From NCBI RefSeq assembly GCF_010681825.2, contig NZ_CP066776.1, positions 1,178,001-1,242,000 of the forward strand: 64,000 nucleotides of DNA. The letters are read 5' to 3'. The notes under the pieces are model-generated. The model was not told the DNA's origin. It was given only the letters and a program-made list of their open reading frames with translations, and searched no databases. This document shows, in pieces, positions 1 through 9,188 of this stretch. This stretch comes from Sulfuriroseicoccus oceanibius (GTDB taxonomy: Bacteria > Verrucomicrobiota > Verrucomicrobiia > Verrucomicrobiales > SLCJ01). Both the position numbers and the translations under genes were made by a program. Numbering within the stretch: the stretch's first letter is position 1; every line of letters starts with the position of its first letter.

Positions 1-1966
1 TTGGCACGCCATCGACCAGGTACAACGCCGAGCCATTTGAGTTGCCTCCGATCTCGATCAAGAGCGCCATGCCCGTGAGGTCGGAGGATGCCGGGGTGCA
101 GTTGATTTCTAAGGTGACGCCATTTTCTAGGACTGGTTGCGCGGTGGTTCGGTCTGTGGTGTCGCCTTCATATGCCGCGCTGTCAGGCTGGAGGCTGGTG
201 AGGAGGTCTGGGTCCGGTAGGTCGACTCCGGGGATGGAGAACCCAGTGCCGGAGGTGTCGCCATAGAGTGTGCGGAGACTGCGCAGTTTGGTCATGAGGT
301 CGATAACTAGCGCTTGGAACTGAGGCGTGCCGTCCACGCCGTCGGTTGGGTTATCAATGGTGCCTGTCTCCGCGTTGTAGAGCAGGTTGTTCATTTCATA
401 TGGATCCAGCAATAGGTCGAACAACTCCCATTGGTTGGCGCGTTCGTATTGGAAGATCAGCTTGTAGCGGTCCGTGCGGATGCCGTAGTGGCGGCCGACG
501 CGGTGCTCGGCGGTGTAGCCCTCATAGTAGTGGTAATAGATCGAGTCGCGCCAAGCGGCGGGTTGGTCGTTGGTTGCGGCGGTTGCCCAGCCGAGGAAGC
601 TTTCGCCGTGCATGGCGTCGTACTGGGTCACGCCCGCGGCTTCGAGTAGCGTTGGTGCGTAGTCGATGACCTGGACCATCTCGTTGACCTCGGTGCCCGG
701 TGTGATGAGTGAGTTCCCCGAGGCGTCCTTCCACTGCATCAAAAGCGGGGTGCGGAGTGACTCTTCATACATCCAGCGCTTGTCGAACCATCCGTGCTCG
801 CCGAGGTAGAAACCCTGGTCGGAGGCGTAGATCACGATGGTGTTGCGGTCGAGTTGGTTGGCTTCGAGGAAGTCGAGGATGTCGCCCACGCTGCGGTCGA
901 CTGATTTCGCGGTGAGCAGGTAGTCCTTGATGTAGCGTTGGTGGAAGTAGGCGTCCTTTTCGTCCTGAGTGAGGCTGTTGCGGTTGGCGTTCCACCACGT
1001 GCGGACTTCGTCGTAGGCCGTGCCGCCGAATGTGCTGCCATCGAGTTTGAGGTCTTCGTTCAAGCGCATGATGGCGGAGATCTCCATCTCTTGGGCGGCG
1101 GCGCTGGTGGCGCGGGTTGGGTAGCCGTTGCGGTAGTCGGAAAAGTTGGAAGGAACCGGTACCAGCGCTGGTGTCCACGAGGCGGGGTCTTCGGGAGCGG
1201 TTGTTGGGTTCGGGGTGACCGAGTAGTCCCATTCGACCTGACGGAAAGCTGCAGGGTCGATTTCCGCCGGGGCTGGGTTCCACACGCGGTGGGTGCCCTT
1301 GTGGTTGACCATAATGAAGAACGGATTGGTTTGGTTGGTGTCCAATCGGTTCTGGAGCCACGCCTGGGTGCGGTTGGTCAGCACGTCGGCAATGTATTCG
1401 CCGCTGTGGGTGATTGTTGTGGAGCCGCCGCTGGGTAGTGAGGTGATCAGTCGGGGGGAGTAGTATTCGCCCTGGCCTACGAGGTATTCGAAGTGGTCGA
1501 AGCCGGTGGGTGTGGTGCCGAGGTGCCATTTCCCGATCAGTGCGGTGCTGTAGCCGGCGGATTGGAGCAATTTGGGCAGCGTTTGTTGTGCTCCGTTGAA
1601 GCCGCCGGTGTTGGCTAGATGGCCGTTGGCGTGGGAGTGGAGGCCGGTGATGAGGTTGGCGCGCGACGGCTGGCAGATCGAGTTGCTGACGTAGCTGTGC
1701 GTGAACACAGCTCCTTGGTCTGCTAGACGGTCGATGTTCGGGGTCTGTGCCAGCGGGGAGTCTTTGAACACAAGGTCCTGAACGGTGGCGTTCGTGACGT
1801 TGTGATAGGCGCTGATGCCCTGCTGGGTGTGGTCGTCCGAGAAGAAGACCACGATGTTGGGGGCACTGGCTCGGGCTGTTGCGGCTGAAAGGGTCAGTGC
1901 GGCAAAGAGTCCGAGAGTCCGGGGGATACGTTTGGGGGCGGAGGGAAGGTTGCGGTTCAAGTTCAT
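1..1966 (-). CDS. Secreted sulfatase (partial, C-terminus off the left edge)
   Basis: The reading frame from the ATG at 1964-1966 stays open to the window edge, giving 655 residues so far. A signal peptide covers about residues 1-35 (basic start, then LGLFAALTLSAATARA). The sulfatase domain follows: metal-binding residues in VFFSDDH, then the formylglycine motif NSICQPSRANLITG, whose Cys (CxPSR) would be converted by a formylglycine-generating enzyme. The later IGKWHLG and YASDQGFYLGEHGWFDK segments are typical of family S1 sulfatases. After about residue 560 a region reads like the start of a LamG or other beta-sandwich module, which is cut. The likely role is desulfation of polysaccharides in the periplasm or outside the cell; the substrate cannot be told from sequence. 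Overlapping open frames on both strands are shadows. Confidence 0.93.
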   Translation of the reverse strand, partial: MNLNRNLPSAPKRIPRTLGLFAALTLSAATARASAPNIVVFFSDDHTQQGISAYHNVTNATVQDLVFKDSPLAQTPNIDRLADQGAVFTHSYVSNSICQPSRANLITGLHSHANGHLANTGGFNGAQQTLPKLLQSAGYSTALIGKWHLGTTPTGFDHFEYLVGQGEYYSPRLITSLPSGGSTTITHSGEYIADVLTNRTQAWLQNRLDTNQTNPFFIMVNHKGTHRVWNPAPAEIDPAAFRQVEWDYSVTPNPTTAPEDPASWTPALVPVPSNFSDYRNGYPTRATSAAAQEMEISAIMRLNEDLKLDGSTFGGTAYDEVRTWWNANRNSLTQDEKDAYFHQRYIKDYLLTAKSVDRSVGDILDFLEANQLDRNTIVIYASDQGFYLGEHGWFDKRWMYEESLRTPLLMQWKDASGNSLITPGTEVNEMVQVIDYAPTLLEAAGVTQYDAMHGESFLGWATAATNDQPAAWRDSIYYHYYEGYTAEHRVGRHYGIRTDRYKLIFQYERANQWELFDLLLDPYEMNNLLYNAETGTIDNPTDGVDGTPQFQALVIDLMTKLRSLRTLYGDTSGTGFSIPGVDLPDPDLLTSLQPDSAAYEGDTTDRTTAQPVLENGVTLEINCTPASSDLTGMALLIEIGGNSNGSALYLVDGVP

Positions 1967-2057
1967 AGCAGGATGGGCGTCCGTTCATGGTTGATGAAAG
2001 GACGTGCTCGAACGTGAACAGCGGATTCGGACTATTTCTTAATGAGGCGGAGATCGC

Positions 2058-2282
2058 TCAAAGCATCTCCAATGTGCGGAGGTAGAGTTGCTCCACTTTT
2101 TTCCGAGCCCATGGAGTCTTGCGCAGGAACTTGAGGCTGGATTTGATCGATGGGTTGTCGTTGAAGCAATTGATGCGGATACGGTACCCGAGGTCCTCCC
2201 AGCCGTAGGCGTCGACGAGGGTGGTGACGATTTGCTCCAGGGTGACTCCGTGGAGTGGGTTGTTCGGTTGGTCTTGGCTCAT
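2058..2282 (-). CDS. VF530-family small protein (DUF2132)
   Basis: A 74-residue protein. The core [28 protein letters not shown] and the run [27 protein letters not shown] match the VF530/DUF2132 family, small compact proteins proposed to bind DNA but without an assigned role. The ATG at 2280-2282 starts 8 bases after the stop of the upstream GTPase gene; an alternative in-frame start at 2309 would overlap that gene and precede the conserved region. The tight spacing suggests cotranscription with the GTPase. Family assignment is good; function is unknown. Confidence 0.8.
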   Translation of the reverse strand: MSQDQPNNPLHGVTLEQIVTTLVDAYGWEDLGYRIRINCFNDNPSIKSSLKFLRKTPWARKKVEQLYLRTLEML

Positions 2283-2290
2283 CAGGGATG

Positions 2291-4333
2291 TTAATCGCGG
2301 GCTTTCCACAGGCGGTCTTCAGTGAGTGGTGTGACGCGCGGCGTGGAGGGAAGGTCGGTGGGCTCGGGCAGGTTGTGCGTGGTTTGCTTGCCCGAAGGGT
2401 CTGTGAATTCGACGTTGATCGGAGAGTCGGCAATCTTTCGGGGCAGGGCGAAGGCGTCGCAAGCGAGAGCGAACAACCGCGACAAATAGGGCAGTGTGTT
2501 CTTTTTGATCAACTCGTTTTGGAATGCAACGGCTCCGACGCTCATGCCGCCGATGCCGATGGCCAGCGCGGTGACTCCTGGGATGGCGCTGGAGATGGCG
2601 GTGGCTGCGTAAAGGGTGGCACCACCGTCGACGGCGGCCGTGACCAGTCCACCCAGAGCCGCGACGCCGCCCAGTGCGCCGAGTACGGAGCGGCCGCCGA
2701 TGGAGAATCGTTGTTTTGCGGTCATGGATTCCCACGAGCTTTTGGTGATGGCATCGAGGGACGTGGGATCGAAGTTTTCGATCGGGTGTGCGTTGAACTC
2801 GGTGACCACAGAGGACCAGGCGGAGGCGAGATCTTCGATGGGGATGTACGCGGGGCACCAGCGTTGCGAGTGCATTTCCGTGGCGAGTGACTGGGCGTTT
2901 GCGAGGCGGACGCTGCCGAGGTTGAGCCGGTCTTTGACGTCGCTCTCGAGGTCGCTGAGCTTGGTGTTGAATGGGTTGAGCTTTTTGAGCCATCGCTTGC
3001 CGTTGGCTAGGGCGCTGTCGAAGGGCTTCGCAAGTTTCAGAGTGAATTTCAGGGCGAGCGGCGCGGTGCGGATGAAGCTGTCGTTGAGCGCGTTGGCAAA
3101 CTTGATCGACGGAATCTGTAGGGGCTCTCCGGTCGATCGGTCGGTCATCATGCCGGTACAGAACTTGAGTAATCCGTCGCGGGTGGCTGCGATGGACGCC
3201 CGGCTCTCTTTAATCCATTCTTCGGTGGACGATCGTGCGGTGCGTTGGAGGTGGGTGAGCTCGTCCTCGTGGCTGGCGATTTTCACCTTTTGCAGCTCTG
3301 CGGCTTGGAACGTCGTGGTCAGTGCGGCCAGATCCGTGGTGCTTGCGGTTCCTTCGCTGAGGCGGAAAAAGGTGGGAAACTCATCGCCGGTTGCGCTGAC
3401 GCGGTGGTCGAAGCCCTCGACCATGGCGGGAGGTGTGAGTTCGCGCCAGCCTGGGCGGCCATTGCGGGATTCGATCATGAAGTCGAATGCCCCGAACACG
3501 TGGTCGCGTGCGATGTGGAAGGACTCCAACAGTCGCGTGAGGTCCGGGTCATCGAGAGTGGTGGCGGGTTGGCCCGGCTCGGGGCGGATCATGTTCACCA
3601 GCAGGAAGAGCGGGGCGCTCCCCATGCGGCTGCGGATCGCGGAAAGCATATCGTGGCAGATGCGGTCGCGGATGGCGTCGCGTTTCCAGACCATGAGGAA
3701 TGCAGAGCAGACGCGTGACGCGGCGGCCAGGAATTCCAGCCGTGGGTTTTGGGTGTCACCAGCGTCGTGGTCGTGGGTTTGAACGTCCGGGCAATCGAGG
3801 ATGGCGGCGCCCAGCGGTTCGAGAGCGGGATCACCGGCGACGAGTGGAGTGGCGAGTTGGTCGAGGTGGTCGCGGCCGCTGCGGTACTGTGCTGCGGATT
3901 TTTCGGGGTCAGGGTCGAGGAACTCGACCTGGCCACCGTGCGCCTGGGTCATCAAGTCGAGCAGCGTGGCTTTTTTGTCCGGCTGGTCGAGCCATGATTG
4001 GGGCACCCAGTAGACGAACCTGTGGGTGGCCGTAGCGCTGCCTTCGCCGCGTGGGATGCGGGCTTGGCCTTCTTTGCTGAGGAAACTGGCAACGACGCTG
4101 GACTTGCCGGCGTTGAGTTGTCCGGTGACCGCGATGATCGGGCGGTCGAGCATGGCGCGAGCGGTTTCCAGGTTGCTCTGGGCGCGATGGATTTCGTTGC
4201 TGAGCTCGGTCTGGCCCGCCTTGGTGAGGGCTTGCTGAAGGTTGAGGGTGGTGCCGTCATCGGGCCACTGGGAATCAGCAACGATGGATTCGAGCGGTGA
4301 TGGCGGGGGAGTGGCTGCGGACGAGTCAGGCAT
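2291..4333 (-). CDS. Dynamin-like large GTPase
   Basis: A 680-residue protein from the ATG at 4331-4333; an in-frame start at 4402 is possible but adds a non-conserved, proline-rich stretch. The P-loop GQLNAGKS lies at about residues 71-78, a switch-type Thr follows in SATATHR, and the G3 position reads LDCPD rather than DxxG. A classical NKxD is replaced by something like VNMIRPEP. The C-terminal part is helical and holds a long glycine/alanine-rich hydrophobic stretch (about residues 545-605) that could insert into a membrane. This layout fits bacterial dynamin-like or YfjP-type GTPases that act at membranes. The DxPD in place of DxxG and the degenerate G4 are odd and leave nucleotide hydrolysis uncertain. 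The VF530 gene follows after 8 bases. Confidence 0.7.
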   Translation of the reverse strand: MPDSSAATPPPSPLESIVADSQWPDDGTTLNLQQALTKAGQTELSNEIHRAQSNLETARAMLDRPIIAVTGQLNAGKSSVVASFLSKEGQARIPRGEGSATATHRFVYWVPQSWLDQPDKKATLLDLMTQAHGGQVEFLDPDPEKSAAQYRSGRDHLDQLATPLVAGDPALEPLGAAILDCPDVQTHDHDAGDTQNPRLEFLAAASRVCSAFLMVWKRDAIRDRICHDMLSAIRSRMGSAPLFLLVNMIRPEPGQPATTLDDPDLTRLLESFHIARDHVFGAFDFMIESRNGRPGWRELTPPAMVEGFDHRVSATGDEFPTFFRLSEGTASTTDLAALTTTFQAAELQKVKIASHEDELTHLQRTARSSTEEWIKESRASIAATRDGLLKFCTGMMTDRSTGEPLQIPSIKFANALNDSFIRTAPLALKFTLKLAKPFDSALANGKRWLKKLNPFNTKLSDLESDVKDRLNLGSVRLANAQSLATEMHSQRWCPAYIPIEDLASAWSSVVTEFNAHPIENFDPTSLDAITKSSWESMTAKQRFSIGGRSVLGALGGVAALGGLVTAAVDGGATLYAATAISSAIPGVTALAIGIGGMSVGAVAFQNELIKKNTLPYLSRLFALACDAFALPRKIADSPINVEFTDPSGKQTTHNLPEPTDLPSTPRVTPLTEDRLWKARD

Positions 4334-4402
4334 GCAAGAGGTATCGTGCGGCTGCAGGTGCCTGTTGGCAAGTGTGGACGATGGACTTCGGAAGGGGGGC
4401 AT

Positions 4403-4433
4403 AGGTCCTATGAGTCCTATCGGACCTATGGGG
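4403..4433. repeat. Three tandem ~10-bp CCTAT-containing units
   Basis: Three imperfect 10-base units, GGTCCTATGA, GTCCTATCGG and ACCTATGGGG, sit head to tail just upstream of the dynamin-like GTPase gene. Parts of the array are self-complementary (TCCTAT against ATAGGA on the other strand). No gene is seen here. It could be a repeat or an operator; nothing in the sequence decides. Confidence 0.5.
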
Positions 4434-4473
4434 TGAATCTCCGTAGCTTCTGAAGTTGGTGCTCCTCAATTAC

Positions 4474-4516
4474 AAAAAAAACGCGCCCCGTCGGATGGTG
4501 GTCCGGCGGGGCGCGT
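4474..4516 (-). terminator. Rho-independent terminator of the aspartate aminotransferase gene
   Basis: A stem of about 15 pairs (ACGCGCCCCGTCGGA against TCCGGCGGGGCGCGT, one wobble) lies 23 bases beyond the stop codon on the minus strand. It is followed on that strand by a run of eight Ts (As at 4474-4481 on the plus strand). Confidence 0.9.
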
Positions 4517-4538
4517 GAGAATAGAGATCGCGGCTAGC

Positions 4539-5705
4539 TTAGTACGAGCGGCAGAAGTCTTCGAAGCGGTCGAGGCCTTCTTTGATCACGTCGAGCGAGG
4601 TCGCGTACGACAGGCGCACGGTGTAGTCGTTGCCGAAGGCGATGCCTGGGACAACGGCCACCTTGTAGCGGCTGAGCAGCTTGTCCGCGAAGTTGACCGA
4701 CTTGAGGCCGATCTTACGGATGTTGACGAGGAAGTAGAACGCACCCTTTGGTTCGATGGTGGTGACGTTGTGGATGCGGTTGAGGCGGCTGAGCATGTAC
4801 TTGCGGCGCATGTCGAGCTCTTCGCGCATGTCGTTGAGTGGTGCCTGGTCGCCCATGAGAGCAGCGATGGCGCCGTACTGGGCGAAGGTGGTAGGAGCGC
4901 TGGTCGAGTGGCTCTGGGCCTTGGCGATGGCCGCAGCGATCTTTTCAGGGGCTGCGGTGTATCCGAGGCGCCATCCGGTCATCGAGTAGGCTTTCGAGAA
5001 GCCGTTGACGGTGATGGTGAGGTCCTTCACTTCCTGGCTGAGCGAGGCGATCGAGATGTGCTCGGTGTCACCGTAGACGAGCTTTTCGTAGATCTCGTCG
5101 GAGAGGATGACGATGTCCTCGGAGAGGGCCACTTCAGCGATGGCTTCGAGCTCCGAGCGGCTGTACATGGCGCCGGTCGGGTTGCTTGGGCTGTTGAGGA
5201 TGACCATCTTGGTTTTGATGCTCATGTTGTCCTCGAACTGCTCAGCGGTGAGCTTCCAGCCGTTCTTTTCGTCGGTTTCGACGATCACAGGGACGGCACC
5301 CGCGAGGCGGACCATTTCCGGATAGCTGGTCCAGTAAGGGGATGGGATGATGACTTCGTCGCCTGGGTCGCAAACGGCGAGGATTGCGTTGAAGAGCGAG
5401 TGCTTGGCGCCGCAGTTGACCGAGATCTGGGAAACGTCGTACTCAAGGCCGTTGTCGACCATGAGTTTGTTGGCGATGGCTTCGCGAAGTGCAGGGAGAC
5501 CGGCGGCCGCGGTGTACTTGGTGGCACCTTGCTCGAGAGCGGCGATGCAGGCGGCTTTGATGTGATCCGGGGTATCGGTATCCGGTTCTCCGGCTCCGAA
5601 GCTGCAGACGTCTTCACCAGCGGCCTTCATTTCGGCGGCACGGTTGGTGACGGAAAGGGTCATTGACGGAGCAATGTTGGCGAGACGTTCGGCGGTGAGG
5701 TCCAT
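4539..5705 (-). CDS. aspC: Aspartate aminotransferase (class I/II, PLP-dependent)
   Basis: A 388-residue cytosolic enzyme that exchanges the amino group between aspartate and 2-oxoglutarate, linking amino acid synthesis to the TCA cycle. The PLP-binding lysine is K238 in GFSKAYSMTGWRLGY. SFGAGEPDTDTPDHIK near the N-terminus, NSPSNPTGAMYS, SDEIYEKLVY and the C-terminal VRLSYATS arginine are typical of the 1-beta aspartate/prephenate aminotransferase subgroup. The frame stays open 144 bases further upstream, but homology begins at MDLTAERLANIAPSMT, so the ATG at 5703-5705 is chosen. A long hairpin precedes the gene (5760-5805) and a strong terminator follows it. Some relatives also act on prephenate; substrate range is not decided here. 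Confidence 0.93.
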   Translation of the reverse strand: MDLTAERLANIAPSMTLSVTNRAAEMKAAGEDVCSFGAGEPDTDTPDHIKAACIAALEQGATKYTAAAGLPALREAIANKLMVDNGLEYDVSQISVNCGAKHSLFNAILAVCDPGDEVIIPSPYWTSYPEMVRLAGAVPVIVETDEKNGWKLTAEQFEDNMSIKTKMVILNSPSNPTGAMYSRSELEAIAEVALSEDIVILSDEIYEKLVYGDTEHISIASLSQEVKDLTITVNGFSKAYSMTGWRLGYTAAPEKIAAAIAKAQSHSTSAPTTFAQYGAIAALMGDQAPLNDMREELDMRRKYMLSRLNRIHNVTTIEPKGAFYFLVNIRKIGLKSVNFADKLLSRYKVAVVPGIAFGNDYTVRLSYATSLDVIKEGLDRFEDFCRSY

Positions 5706-5759
5706 GGTCAGTGCGATTGGGTAAAATTCGGATAATAGCTGGCTGCGCGTGAATGCTTT

Positions 5760-5805
5760 CAGACGCGTAGAGAAGCATCTGTCAAACTCGACAGATTCGC
5801 GTCTG
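5760..5805 (-). promoter_or_regulatory. Structured leader hairpin upstream of aspC
   Basis: In the 5' leader of the aminotransferase gene, 54 bases before its start, CAGACGCG (5760-5767) pairs perfectly with CGCGTCTG (5798-5805). Inside this outer stem a second stem, CTGTC/GACAG with loop AAACTC, forms. No T-run follows, so it is not an obvious terminator. It could be a cis-regulatory RNA element or a protein-binding palindrome. I do not match it to a known riboswitch class. Confidence 0.45.
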
Positions 5806-5958
5806 ATGCAAGCTAATAAACCCGCAGGATTCGAGGGAAATTTTAGCAAATGTTCCCCCGTGTCGGGGGCTGTCCTTGATCGGCGCAGGTGCTTGAGCGG
5901 CTGTGAAGCAGCGGTGGAGCGGGCTTGAATTCAAGGCGATCCGGTGGGACGGGTGGGC

Positions 5959-6645
5959 ATGATGGATTTACCAGAATCTCTCCGCTCCGTGCGTGCGCTG
6001 ATCTTTGATTTCGATGGCGTCATCGTCGACACCGAATGGGCGATCTTCCAGACGTGGAGCGAGCTCTTTGCTCGTCATGACGTTGAACTGAAGCTCGAAA
6101 CGTACGCTCAATGTGTGGGGAGTGACCATGACGCGTGGGACCCGAAGGCGCATCTGGAAGAGTTGTGTGGCTACGCGCTCGACTGGGACGCTGTGTTGCC
6201 GGAGAAGCATGCGGCATCGCGCCGGTTGATGGCGGGGCAGGGGGTGATGGACGGAGTGGTGGAGTGGTTGGATGCGGCTCAATGTGCGGGCTTGCCGGTG
6301 GCCGTGGCGTCCAGTTCGTCGCACGAGTGGGTCCATGGATGGCTGACCAAGTTGGAGCTGCGTGAGCGCTTCGTTTCTCTGAGTTGTCGCGACCATGTCG
6401 AGCGGATCAAACCGGCACCGGATTTGTTTCTGCACGCGGCGGCTCAATTGGAGGTCGATCCGGCGGCCGCGCTGGTGATCGAGGATTCCGCCAATGGCAC
6501 AGCCGCCGCGCATGCCGCGGGGATGCGGGTGGTCGCGGTGCCCAACCGGGTAACGGCACACCAGGATTTTTCCAAAGCCTGGCGTAGAGTGGGCTCGCTG
6601 GCTGAGCTGACGCTCGCCGATGCGCTGGAGCCCGTCGGCCGATAG
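5959..6645 (+). CDS. HAD-family phosphatase, beta-phosphoglucomutase-like
   Basis: About 228 residues. The four HAD motifs are present: DFDGVIVDTE (nucleophile and acid aspartates), the Ser/Thr in VASSSSHEW, the lysine in RIKPAPDLF, and the acidic IEDSANG. The helical cap between motifs I and II is of the C1 type, placing it in subfamily IA with sugar-phosphate phosphatases and beta-phosphoglucomutases. The GTG-initiated extension upstream is not conserved, so ATG at 5959 or 5962 is preferred; GGTGGG just upstream may serve as ribosome site. It is convergent with dnaB and shows no operon partner. The exact substrate is unknown. Confidence 0.85.
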   Translation: MMDLPESLRSVRALIFDFDGVIVDTEWAIFQTWSELFARHDVELKLETYAQCVGSDHDAWDPKAHLEELCGYALDWDAVLPEKHAASRRLMAGQGVMDGVVEWLDAAQCAGLPVAVASSSSHEWVHGWLTKLELRERFVSLSCRDHVERIKPAPDLFLHAAAQLEVDPAAALVIEDSANGTAAAHAAGMRVVAVPNRVTAHQDFSKAWRRVGSLAELTLADALEPVGR

Positions 6646-6664
6646 CCTCGCCCTGAAAATGAAT

Positions 6665-6697
6665 CAGCACTGCCCGTTGTGAGCTCGGGCAGTGCTG
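6665..6697. terminator. Hairpin between convergent HAD and dnaB genes
   Basis: A perfect 12-bp stem, CAGCACTGCCCG against CGGGCAGTGCTG with a 9-base loop, lies between two converging genes. There is no clear T-run on either strand, so it may be a weak or factor-assisted bidirectional terminator. Confidence 0.6.
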
Positions 6698-6754
6698 GGA
6701 TTTGGATTCGTAGGTAGATCTCAGCCCGCTGGCGAGCCGGGGCTGACGAGGGGC

Positions 6755-8215
6755 TTACTCGTCGTCGTCGGTGCGTGCGCGGTCGCGGAAACGCATGATC
6801 TCGTTGATGAACGTGAGTGGGATCTCACCGGTCGGGCCGTTACGTTGTTTCGCGATGATGAGTTCGGCTTCCCCTTGGCGTTCGTCTCGTTCGTCCTCGT
6901 TGGTAGCGTAGTAAGCGGAGCGGACGAGGAGGCCGACGACGTCGGCGTCCTGCTCGATCGATCCGGATTCACGCAGGTCGGAGAGCTTGGGTTTGTTGTC
7001 GGCTCGGCCTTCCGGGTTACGGTTAAGCTGGGCCAGCACCATGACCGGGACGTTGAGTTCCTTGGCGATTGCCTTGAGACCTGCGGAGATCTCAGCCACC
7101 TCGATCTGACGGTTTTCCTGAGCTCGCTTCGTGTTCGACTTCATCAGCTGGAGGTAGTCCACCGCGATGATCTTGAGCGGGTGCTGGTTGTGAATACGGC
7201 GGGCTTTGGCTCGCAGTTCGAGAATCGAGACACCCGGGGTGTCATCGACGAAAAGCTTGGACGCGGCGATCTGGCTCGCCGCCTTGGTGAGCTTGCGGAA
7301 GTCTTCCTTGGTTGCAAAGCCGTCACGGAAGCGGTTGAGCGGCACTCCTGCGCGGGCGCAAAGCAGACGTTGGATGAGCTGCTGGGTGGACATCTCCAAC
7401 GAGAACACAAGCGCCGGCTGGTTGAGGTCACAGGCAATGTGCTCGACCACGTTCATGACCAACGAGGTCTTACCCATGGCCGGACGGGCTGCGATAATGA
7501 ACATCTCACCGCCGTGGAGGCCGTCGGTCATGGCGTCGAGGTCTTTGAGGCCGGTGGTGGTGCCGTGGGTGCCCCCTTTGTTTTTCACCATTTCCTCGAA
7601 GACCTTCACCGCTTCGATGACTTCCTCTTTGGTGTTCTTCTTCTGATCCTTGGCGCCCATTTCGCGGATCTGGAGAATCCGTTGCTCCACGGTGTCGAGT
7701 AGAGGTTGGACATCTTCCTGTTCCTCGTAGGCGGAGGTGATGCACTCGGTGCACGACGAGATCACGCGGCGCAGGATGTACTTGTCGCGGATGATGTGTG
7801 CGTAGGTCGCAAAGTTGGCCGAGGTTGGGGCGAACTCACCGAGCTCGGCGATGTAGCTTGCGCCGCCGATCTCCTCGAGCTGGTTGCGGTCGATGAGCGT
7901 CTGCGTGAGCGTGACGATATCGATCGGCGTCCGTTTGTTCTGCAGTTCGAGCAGGATGGTGTAAATGAGCTCGTGGGCCGGATGGTGAAATGCGGCCGGG
8001 CTGAGAAGTGGGATGACTTCGTCGATGATGCGGCCTGGATCCTGAAGCATCGACGAGAGCAGTCCTCGTTCAGCGTCGTGGCTGCTTGGCACGGAGCGCA
8101 GGGCTTCGATTTGCTCGATGCTTTTGGCTTTGCGGTCCTTTTTGCGTGGTCCTGACTGAAGGGCTGGGCCGTTGTCGTTGTCGGTGACTTCCGGAGCGGA
8201 GGGAAAGGATGGCAT
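6755..8215 (-). CDS. dnaB: Replicative DNA helicase DnaB
   Basis: A 486-residue protein. An N-terminal primase-binding domain (VPSSHDAERGLLSSMLQDPGRIIDEV) is followed by the RecA-like helicase domain with Walker A AARPAMGKTS near residue 242, the Walker B-type IIAVDYLQLM, and the DnaB motif SDLRESGSIEQDADVV. It unwinds DNA at the chromosomal fork as a hexamer and recruits primase. The ATG at 8213-8215 gives MPSFPSAPEV; a charged linker of about 35 residues precedes the conserved domain. It lies downstream of the L9 gene on the same strand, an association also seen in many bacteria (rplI-dnaB), but here a terminator separates the two. Confidence 0.97.
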   Translation of the reverse strand: MPSFPSAPEVTDNDNGPALQSGPRKKDRKAKSIEQIEALRSVPSSHDAERGLLSSMLQDPGRIIDEVIPLLSPAAFHHPAHELIYTILLELQNKRTPIDIVTLTQTLIDRNQLEEIGGASYIAELGEFAPTSANFATYAHIIRDKYILRRVISSCTECITSAYEEQEDVQPLLDTVEQRILQIREMGAKDQKKNTKEEVIEAVKVFEEMVKNKGGTHGTTTGLKDLDAMTDGLHGGEMFIIAARPAMGKTSLVMNVVEHIACDLNQPALVFSLEMSTQQLIQRLLCARAGVPLNRFRDGFATKEDFRKLTKAASQIAASKLFVDDTPGVSILELRAKARRIHNQHPLKIIAVDYLQLMKSNTKRAQENRQIEVAEISAGLKAIAKELNVPVMVLAQLNRNPEGRADNKPKLSDLRESGSIEQDADVVGLLVRSAYYATNEDERDERQGEAELIIAKQRNGPTGEIPLTFINEIMRFRDRARTDDDE

Positions 8216-8358
8216 GGTCGGTGGGATCGCGGTGGGGTGAAGGGCGCACAATCTAGTCCATCAGTGGGGGCGCGCACAAGTGGGGAATGGGCCGATTGAG
8301 CCGATGGACAGCCGACGTCCGCGTGGAACGCTTGAGGAACCGAAGGCTGGGCGGGAAC

Positions 8359-8392
8359 AAAAAAATCGCACCTTCCGAGAGGGAAGGTGCGA
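8359..8392 (-). terminator. Rho-independent terminator after the L9 gene
   Basis: ATCGCACCTTCC pairs perfectly with GGAAGGTGCGAT around a short GAGAG loop. On the minus strand it is followed by a run of Ts. It ends transcription of rplI before dnaB. No gene is seen in the rest of the rplI-dnaB gap (8216-8434). Confidence 0.93.
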
Positions 8393-8434
8393 TCTGTAGT
8401 CGGCGCGGTAAGCGCCGGAAATCGGCTGGCGTAA

Positions 8435-8917
8435 TTACGCGTCAGCTGCTTCCTCTTCGCCACCCTTAGCGGTGACGTCGACGGTGAGCTTGGCGTGGAT
8501 TTCGCTGTGCACTTTGACTTCGAGGGTCTGGCTGCCGGTGGTTTTGATCGGCTTCTCGAGGACGATGGCGTGGCGGTCGATTTCGATGCCGGCCTGAGCC
8601 TTGAGTGCGTCTGCGATGTCGCTGCTGGTGATCGATCCGAAGGACTTGCCGCCCTGACCGGTTTCGAGTTCGAGGGCAACTTTGGCCTTCTTGATTTGTG
8701 CTGCGACCTCTTGGGCAACTTTGATCTCTTCAGCTTCGCGAGCAGCGCGGGCAGCTTTGAGTGCTTCCACGTGGCGGCGGTTAGCGTTGGTCGCTTCGTA
8801 TGCCTTGCCTTGTGGGATGAGGAAGTTGCGGGCGTATCCGGACTTGACGCTCACAACGTCAGCTTCAGCGCCGAGGCCTTCGATTTTCTCTTTCAGGATG
8901 ACGTCAGTCGTAGCCAT
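8435..8917 (-). CDS. rplI: 50S ribosomal protein L9
   Basis: A 160-residue protein. The N-terminal domain MATTDVILKEKIEGLGAEADVVSVKSGYARNFLIPQGKA carries the rRNA-binding signature (G-x2-G...V-x-V-x-x-GYARN-x-LIP-x-x-A). A long connecting helix and the C-terminal domain (GKSFGSITSSDIADAL) follow. The ATG at 8915-8917 has a good ribosome site (AGGAGA) eight bases upstream; the open frame beyond it is not conserved. The tail KGGEEEAADA is slightly longer than usual. No rpsF, ssb or rpsR neighbour is visible on the upstream side, where a divergent kinase gene begins. Confidence 0.97.
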   Translation of the reverse strand: MATTDVILKEKIEGLGAEADVVSVKSGYARNFLIPQGKAYEATNANRRHVEALKAARAAREAEEIKVAQEVAAQIKKAKVALELETGQGGKSFGSITSSDIADALKAQAGIEIDRHAIVLEKPIKTTGSQTLEVKVHSEIHAKLTVDVTAKGGEEEAADA

Positions 8918-9188
8918 AAATTCTCTCCTTGAAATTCGGATTGTGGTTGGGTCGCCCTCGTATCGTGTTGATGGCGGGGCAGGGAGGGAAGAAAGCAGGG
9001 ATTTCGGGCGTGTCAAGCCGAGCGCCTGCCAATTCGAGGAAATTTGCACTGAGATGAGAAAGTGTGGTGCCGCTTACTGTGTATTTGAGCGATTTCCGTC
9101 ACATCCCAAAGTTTTACTTTCGATCATTGTTTCATGGTGTAGATGGAAAATGGTCCCCCAAGCCTACCTTGTAACATTTTTTGCATAC

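Noticed and set aside
765-1988. A 407-residue open frame on the minus strand
   Set aside because: It is Arg/Pro/His-rich and out of frame with the sulfatase, which has a signal peptide and the CxPSR motif in the same DNA.
6692-7702. A 336-residue plus-strand open frame opposite dnaB
   Set aside because: It lies wholly antisense to dnaB, and its composition follows from the reverse of that gene; no family is recognisable.
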